DNA of 8,415 bases, taken from JAEUKQ01 sp964414755 (lineage in GTDB: Bacteria > Pseudomonadota > Alphaproteobacteria > JAEUKQ01). The stretch is taken from assembly GCA_964414755.1 (NCBI GenBank), contig CAYPXH010000052.1:1-8415 (forward strand), in the 5' to 3' direction. How positions within the stretch are numbered: position 1 is the first letter of the stretch; each line of letters opens with the position of its first letter. The notes beneath the pieces were generated by a model. It was given only the letters and a program-made list of their open reading frames with translations, was not told the DNA's origin and ran no database searches. A program made the translations under genes and the position numbers. Positions 5,954-8,415 of this stretch are shown one piece after another.

Positions 5954-7299
5954 CTTTTTGCTTGAAATGGGACAGGTGCAAGACAAGCGCCAATGCTGGT
6001 AAGTTTTGCAATCAACCCATCATAACCCCGATATATGTGGTGCATGGGGCAAAGTGTGCTGGTGCCCCGTGCGGCAAGTGCCGCTATCAACAAAGCAGCC
6101 GCGGCCCTAATATCGGTTGCATGAAGACATGTCCCAGACAAGCTGGATTTACCCCGAATAAAAGCCATAGATTTTTCAACATTTATATCTGCACCCATGG
6201 CCTGCAGGGCGCGCGCATGTTGGAATCTGTTTTCAAATATTGCCTCGGTAATACGTGTTTCACCTTCGACCAAACATGCTAAAGCCATAATAATAGGCTG
6301 GGCATCGGTTGCCAACCCTGGGAATGGGGCTGTAGAAAAATATCTATCCCCCTGATTAACAGGGCATGATTGAACATAGATGCCCTGGGATACATTGTGC
6401 AATACCACCCCTAACTGTCCAAGGGCGTTTAATGTTCCGGCACCTAAAATAGATGCAGAAATATCTGGTATAAAAATTTTTCCGCCTGTCATTGCCGCGG
6501 CCGCGGCCAGCGTTATTAATTCTATCCGGTCTGGCATAATCCTATAGCTGACGGCATAAGGCAGCAATTCGCCTGCACTTCCCCGAATATATAGGGTGTC
6601 GCTGCCTGCCCCCTGAATAAGCCCCCCCATTGCGTTTAGAAAATTGGCTAAATCAACAATTTCCGGTTCTTGGGCGGCCTGAAGAATAACTGTTTCACCC
6701 CGTGCACAACAAGCTGCCATCATTAGATTCTGAGTTGCCCCGACTGACGGAAAAGGTAAATGAATAATTGCCCCTTTCAGGCCATTCTTTGCTGTCATAG
6801 TGATATTGGATTGTTGAACATCAACAATAGCCCCCAATTGCTGAAAACCCTGAAGGTGATAATTAACCGGCCTTGTACCAATGGCATCTCCCCCCGGAAA
6901 CAGCAGGGTGACATGCCCAAATCTGGCTAACATTGGTCCTGCAAGTAAAAATGATGCACGCATCGATTGCATTAGGGGATGTGTCAATGGGGTAGCTTGC
7001 ATTTGATCTGTTTTTAGGGTTACTTGGTGTTGTACGGGTTGCCAATTAACCTCAACCCCTAATGTTTCCATGATTTTGACAAGGTTCTGAACATCTTGAA
7101 TCGTTGGTACATTCTGTAATACAGTTTCTTTTATACCAAGAATAGCTGCTATTATAATTGGCAAAGCAGCGTTCTTTGCACCACCAAGCAAAACTTCGCC
7201 ATGTAGTGAACAACCACCCTGAATATGCAAAATATCCGATGACCAACTGCTTAAGGGGTTTGGCTTAAATTGATGCTGGTGATATAAAAAATGATCCAT
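5950..7299 (-). CDS. murA: UDP-N-acetylglucosamine 1-carboxyvinyltransferase (MurA), Asp-type active site
   Basis: MurA transfers enolpyruvate from PEP to UDP-GlcNAc in the cytoplasm, the first committed step of peptidoglycan synthesis. The EPSP-synthase-like fold is complete at 449 aa (E. coli about 419). Family motifs include GGAKNAALPI (K42, N43), MRASFLLAGPMLARFG (R114), PGGDAIGTRPV (R143), ATDAQPIIMAL (substrate Asp), ENRFQHARAL, ATDIRAAAALLIA and HIYRGYDGL. The loop residue equivalent to the catalytic Cys115 of E. coli is Asp138 (codon GAT, plus-strand 6886-6888). Cys-to-Asp here is known from mycobacterial and chlamydial MurA, where the enzyme is active but not alkylated by fosfomycin. 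The N-terminus carries about 20 extra residues before the usual LHIQGG start; no other Met is available, and the ribosome binding site is weak. It lies 116 bp downstream of a racemase gene on the same strand. Identity is very secure; fosfomycin insensitivity is inferred. Confidence 0.97.
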   Translation of the reverse strand: MDHFLYHQHQFKPNPLSSWSSDILHIQGGCSLHGEVLLGGAKNAALPIIIAAILGIKETVLQNVPTIQDVQNLVKIMETLGVEVNWQPVQHQVTLKTDQMQATPLTHPLMQSMRASFLLAGPMLARFGHVTLLFPGGDAIGTRPVNYHLQGFQQLGAIVDVQQSNITMTAKNGLKGAIIHLPFPSVGATQNLMMAACCARGETVILQAAQEPEIVDLANFLNAMGGLIQGAGSDTLYIRGSAGELLPYAVSYRIMPDRIELITLAAAAAMTGGKIFIPDISASILGAGTLNALGQLGVVLHNVSQGIYVQSCPVNQGDRYFSTAPFPGLATDAQPIIMALACLVEGETRITEAIFENRFQHARALQAMGADINVEKSMAFIRGKSSLSGTCLHATDIRAAAALLIAALAARGTSTLCPMHHIYRGYDGLIAKLTSIGACLAPVPFQAKS

Positions 7300-7415
7300 A
7301 AATGTGGCCTGTTTGATCTTGTTGATATCAACCTGATAAGAACCAATTATGGCTTTTTTATGGCTAATCTAAATAATTTGTTAGGGTATGTTTTGCGATA
7401 TAATAATTTTGATCT
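7300..7415. other. Spacer between racemase and murA with small repeats
   Basis: The 116-bp gap holds a perfect palindrome (7321-7332) and two copies of ATGGCT exactly 11 nt apart (7349-7354 and 7360-7365). No terminator hairpin with a T-run is visible for the racemase transcript, so read-through into murA is possible. I could not identify a clear -35/-10 pair for murA itself. Confidence 0.4.
7321..7332. promoter_or_regulatory. Perfect palindrome GTTGATATCAAC upstream of murA, possible operator
   Basis: A 12-bp perfect palindrome centred about 28 bp upstream of the murA ATG, in the spacer between murA and the racemase. Its position would suit a repressor site or an element in the 5' leader. 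It shares TTGAT/ATCAA arms with the palindrome at 753-764. No cognate regulator is seen and chance is not excluded. Confidence 0.25.
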
Positions 7416-8117
7416 TTACGACAAAGAAGATATAGCTTGCTCTACCGCAGATTTTACATGGATTTCAGTGGTATCAAAGAGGGGAACAGAAACATCAGAT
7501 GGTTTTATCAACAGCATGATTTCAGTACACCCCAAAATAATCGCAGCAGCCCCATTAGCAACTAGTTTGTTAATAATATTCTTATATTGTTGTCGTGATT
7601 TAGATTGAATTTGACCTAAACATAATTCCTGATAAATGATATCATGGATAATCTGACGATCATCCTGATCGGGTATAGTCACCTTAATCCCGAAACGGTC
7701 AATCAACCGTTTGCGATAAAAATCTTGTTCCATTGTGAATTTTGTTCCAAGCAAGCCAACATGACGTATTTTTTGTTGCTGAATGGTTTGGGCAGTAACA
7801 TCGGCTATATGCAGCAATGGAATGGTAATTTTCGCCTGCACCTCATCGGCCAATTTATGCATGGTGTTGGTACATAACAATAAAAAATCAGCCCCTCCCT
7901 TCTCTATTTTTTGGGCGACATTGATAAGAATATTGCCAGCTTCTTGCCATTTTCCTGCACGTTGCAATTTTTCAATTTCGGCAAAATCCAACGAAATCAT
8001 TATAATTTTTGCTGAATGCAAGCCCCCAAGCTTTGCCCTAATTTGTTGGTTGATCAAGCGATAATATTCACTGGATGATTCCCAACTCATACCACCTATT
8101 AAGCCTATTGTTTTCAT
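7416..8117 (-). CDS. ygeA: YgeA-like amino-acid (Asp/Glu family) racemase
   Basis: A 233-aa cofactor-independent racemase of the Asp/Glu/hydantoin racemase superfamily, which interconverts L- and D-amino acids by a two-cysteine proton-transfer mechanism. It resembles E. coli YgeA (broad-specificity racemase, about 230 aa) throughout: MKTIGLIGGMSWESS at the start, GGLHSAKI, LCTNTMHK with C82, LLGTKFTMEQDFYR in the middle, YQELCLGQ, and LGCTEIMLL with C197. Both catalytic cysteines are present, so it should be active. A GGGG-containing ribosome binding site lies about 6 nt before the ATG. It precedes murA on the same strand by 116 bp, so D-amino-acid supply to the wall is a tempting link but unproven; YgeA is not the MurI glutamate racemase. 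Exact substrate cannot be read from sequence. Confidence 0.93.
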   Translation of the reverse strand: MKTIGLIGGMSWESSSEYYRLINQQIRAKLGGLHSAKIIMISLDFAEIEKLQRAGKWQEAGNILINVAQKIEKGGADFLLLCTNTMHKLADEVQAKITIPLLHIADVTAQTIQQQKIRHVGLLGTKFTMEQDFYRKRLIDRFGIKVTIPDQDDRQIIHDIIYQELCLGQIQSKSRQQYKNIINKLVANGAAAIILGCTEIMLLIKPSDVSVPLFDTTEIHVKSAVEQAISSLS

Positions 8118-8350
8118 AAATACCCCACATAAAATTTTGGATTATTTAGATAAATTCTGAAAAACCACCTAGCCCTGAATATTACGCCGATAAAAGGCTT
8201 ATACCACCCGCAATATTGTTATACTAATCCGGTTCACAAAACATGTCTATAAGCGGCACATAATAATCATGATCAACTGACAAAAACCTGAAAGCCCCTG
8301 CAATTATATGAACAGTTTTTATCAAAAAGATCATGTTAGTTTGTTAACCA
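8118..8350. other. Intergenic region upstream of the racemase gene
   Basis: AT-rich sequence with no ORF supported by a start and ribosome binding site on either strand. It should contain the promoter for the minus-strand racemase gene, but I could not find a convincing -35/-10 pair. It leads directly into the tandem repeat at the window edge. Confidence 0.5.
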
Positions 8351-8415
8351 TTCTATACATAGTTCTATGGATAGTTCTATGCACAGTTCTATGCACAGTT
8401 CTATGCACAGTTCTA
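8351..8415. repeat. 12-bp tandem repeat (minisatellite), continues past the window edge
   Basis: Five full 12-bp units start at 8351, 8363, 8375, 8387 and 8399, with a sixth begun at 8411. The last three complete units are identical (TTCTATGCACAG). The first two are diverged (TTCTATACATAG, TTCTATGGATAG), so the array has homogenised toward the right and its true length is unknown. Twelve is a multiple of three: one plus-strand frame reads Ser-Met-His-Ser repeats, but it has no upstream start with a ribosome binding site in the window. Units are contiguous, so this is not a CRISPR array. Confidence 0.9.

Noticed and set aside
7291..7320. Second TGATCC site as another ECF promoter
   Set aside because: It lies at the murA start codon facing away from any gene on that strand, and no -10 follows at the right spacing.
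8351..8415. CRISPR array
   Set aside because: Units are 12 bp and contiguous with no spacers.

Overview
The window looks like chromosomal DNA from a moderately AT-rich Gram-negative bacterium. The best guess is an alphaproteobacterium, because it carries an RpoE/ChrR-type ECF sigma/anti-sigma pair with a TGATCC-type promoter. This lineage call is inference; no rRNA or other phylogenetic marker is present. Signal peptides, a peptidoglycan gene and a membrane protein give it a cell-envelope flavour. I see no mobile element, phage gene, tRNA, rRNA or CRISPR array.

Left part (1-3831): a two-helix membrane protein runs off the left edge on the minus strand. A gene-free stretch of about 475 bp with small palindromes follows. 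Next come two tandem plus-strand genes for secreted proteins of a family I do not recognise. They are clearly paralogous, sharing a Cys/Trp motif near the N-terminus, four aligned cysteines and a similar C-terminus. The first is intact. The second is a pseudogene with one frameshift and two in-frame TAA stops, and its last codons run through the terminator of the neighbouring gene.

Middle (3785-5953): a secreted one-domain fasciclin (FAS1) protein lies on the minus strand and ends at a strong intrinsic terminator. It is divergent from an ECF sigma factor gene whose stop overlaps the start of a ChrR-like zinc anti-sigma gene (ATGA). A TGATCC-N18-TAAAAA site just upstream of the sigma gene fits autoregulation and fixes its start at 4518. 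By analogy with Rhodobacter RpoE-ChrR, the pair probably responds to singlet oxygen or related oxidants.

Right part (5950-8415): convergent with the anti-sigma gene, and sharing a TTAA with it as overlapping stops, is murA, the first committed enzyme of peptidoglycan synthesis. Its catalytic-loop cysteine is replaced by aspartate, the change linked to intrinsic fosfomycin insensitivity in other bacteria. Upstream of it on the same strand is a YgeA-type amino-acid racemase with both catalytic cysteines. The window ends in a 12-bp tandem repeat that continues past the edge.

Most notable for follow-up: the MurA Cys-to-Asp change, the self-contained RpoE/ChrR/fasciclin locus with its promoter, the unrecognised secreted paralog pair with one decayed member, and the edge minisatellite.
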